NCBI GenBank assembly: GCA_018699755.1
Contig: JABIRQ010000157.1
Coordinates: forward strand, 1-5,838
DNA length: 5,838 nucleotides
From: Rhodospirillaceae bacterium
GTDB lineage: Bacteria; Pseudomonadota; Alphaproteobacteria; CADEGL01
Direction: 5' to 3'
In this document: piece after piece, positions 4,988 to 5,838 of the stretch
Position numbering within the stretch: the first letter of the stretch is position 1
How the letters are laid out: every line of letters starts with the position of its first letter
The notes under the pieces: generated by a model
Database searches by the model: none
Seen by the model: only the letters and a program-made list of their open reading frames with translations
What the model was told of the DNA's origin: nothing
Translations under genes and position numbers: made by a program

Positions 4988-5838
4988 CTACTCCGCCGCG
5001 TTCTGATACGCCTCGATCGGTGGGCAGGAGCAGACCAGATTGCGGTCGCCGTAGACATTGTCGATGCGGTTGACCGGCGGCCAGTACTTGGCCTCGCGCA
5101 GGGAGCTCACGGGATAGGCCGCCTCCTCGCGGCTATAGGCGCGGCCCCAGTCCTCCGTGGTGATATCCTCGGCCGTGTGGGGCGCGGCATGGAGCGGGCT
5201 GGCTTCGTGCTCGATTTCGCCGTCCTCCACCTTCTTGATCTCGCCGCGGATCGCGGCCATCGCCTCGACGAAACGGTCCAGCTCGCGCAACGCCTCGCTC
5301 TCGGTCGGCTCGATCATCAAGGTTCCGGCGACCGGGAAGGACATGGTCGGGGCATGGAAGCCGTAATCCATCAGCCGCTTGGCGACGTCGTCCACGGTCA
5401 CGCCGCAATCGTCCTTGATCGGGCGCAGATCGATGATGCACTCATGGGCGACCAGGCCGTTCTTGCCCTTGTAGAGCACCGGATAGTAGGGCTCGAGCTT
5501 CTTGGCCAGGTAGTTGGCGTTGAGGATCGCGACCTGGGTCGCGCGGCGCAGGCCCGCGCCGCCCATCAAGTGGATATAGGCCCAGGATATCGGCAGGATT
5601 CCGGCGCTGCCCCAGGGCGCGGCGGAAATCGGCCCGATCCCATCCTCCGGCCCGGCCTCCGGGCGCAACGGATGGTTGGGCAGATAGGGCGCCAAATGCT
5701 CGGCCACGCCGATCGGCCCGACCCCCGGCCCGCCCCCGCCATGGGGGATGCAGAAGGTCTTGTGCAGGTTGAGGTGGCAGACGTCGGCGCCGATGTCGCC
5801 GGGCCGGGCGAGGCCGACCAGCGCGTTCATGTTGGCGC
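4988..5838 (-). CDS. gcvP: Glycine dehydrogenase (decarboxylating), P protein, C-terminal part (5' truncated by window)
   Basis: The P protein of the glycine cleavage system decarboxylates glycine with pyridoxal phosphate and passes the aminomethyl group to the lipoyl H protein. The 282 complete visible codons begin with ANMNALVGLARPGDIGADVC, inside the family's DGANMNA motif, so the first ATG (5828-5830) is internal and the real start lies beyond the window. The cofactor lysine is in NLHKTFCIPHGGGGPG, encoded at 5759-5761. GPISAAPWGSAGILPISWAY and the C-terminal YWPPVNRIDNVYGDRNLVCSCPP pattern follow, ending at TAG (4988-4990). This C-terminus resembles the single-chain form of about 950 residues rather than the split GcvPB subunit, but only upstream sequence can settle that. 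It is convergent with the TPR gene, 14 bp away. Confidence 0.96.
   Translation of the reverse strand, partial: ANMNALVGLARPGDIGADVCHLNLHKTFCIPHGGGGPGVGPIGVAEHLAPYLPNHPLRPEAGPEDGIGPISAAPWGSAGILPISWAYIHLMGGAGLRRATQVAILNANYLAKKLEPYYPVLYKGKNGLVAHECIIDLRPIKDDCGVTVDDVAKRLMDYGFHAPTMSFPVAGTLMIEPTESEALRELDRFVEAMAAIRGEIKKVEDGEIEHEASPLHAAPHTAEDITTEDWGRAYSREEAAYPVSSLREAKYWPPVNRIDNVYGDRNLVCSCPPIEAYQNAAE

Noticed and set aside
5828..5830. ATG at 5830 (minus strand) as the gcvP start
   Set aside because: The frame remains open to the window edge and the two preceding codons (Ala-Asn) belong to the conserved DGANMNA motif, so this Met is internal.

Overview
This 5.8 kb window is high in GC and gene-dense. 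It looks like part of an alphaproteobacterial chromosome, probably from the Rhodospirillales or a related order. The main reasons are a free-standing F0 cluster in the order atpI-atpB-atpE-b'-b with no F1 genes attached, two diverged b-type stator subunits, a c subunit of the short alphaproteobacterial type, and an a subunit carrying the mitochondrial-type His/Glu arrangement. Genus-level placement cannot be read from the sequence alone.

Layout. Positions 1-620 (+) hold the 3' end of smc: the end of the coiled coil plus the C-terminal ATPase head. A 140-bp intergenic region follows, with a small AAAACC/GGTTTT dyad and a promoter-like TTGACA element. Positions 761-3187 (+) are the F0 operon: atpI, atpB (subunit a, GTG start), atpE (subunit c), the b' gene and the b gene. 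The genes are closely packed. The two largest gaps, on either side of atpE, each hold an inverted repeat, and the second one pairs with the Shine-Dalgarno sequence of b'. A strong 9-bp GC hairpin lies after the b gene. Positions 3282-4973 (+) encode a 563-residue protein with about eight TPR units and a C-terminal domain resembling GT-B/heptosyltransferase-like proteins. Positions 4988-5838 (-) are the C-terminal part of glycine decarboxylase (gcvP), convergent with the TPR gene and separated from it by only 14 bp.

How they work together. The five atp products form and assemble the membrane half of the ATP synthase: subunit a supplies the proton half-channels, the c ring rotates, b/b' form the peripheral stalk, and AtpI helps assembly. 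The F1 genes (delta, alpha, gamma, beta, epsilon) must lie elsewhere, as is known for Rhodospirillum-type genomes. smc (chromosome condensation), the TPR protein and gcvP (glycine cleavage) have no evident functional link to the ATP synthase.

I found no mobile element, CRISPR array, RNA gene or clearly new system. The window is mostly conserved housekeeping sequence. The items most worth checking are the possible RNA control elements around atpE, the dyad next to the atpI promoter, and the TPR-glycosyltransferase-like gene, which has no visible ribosome binding site.
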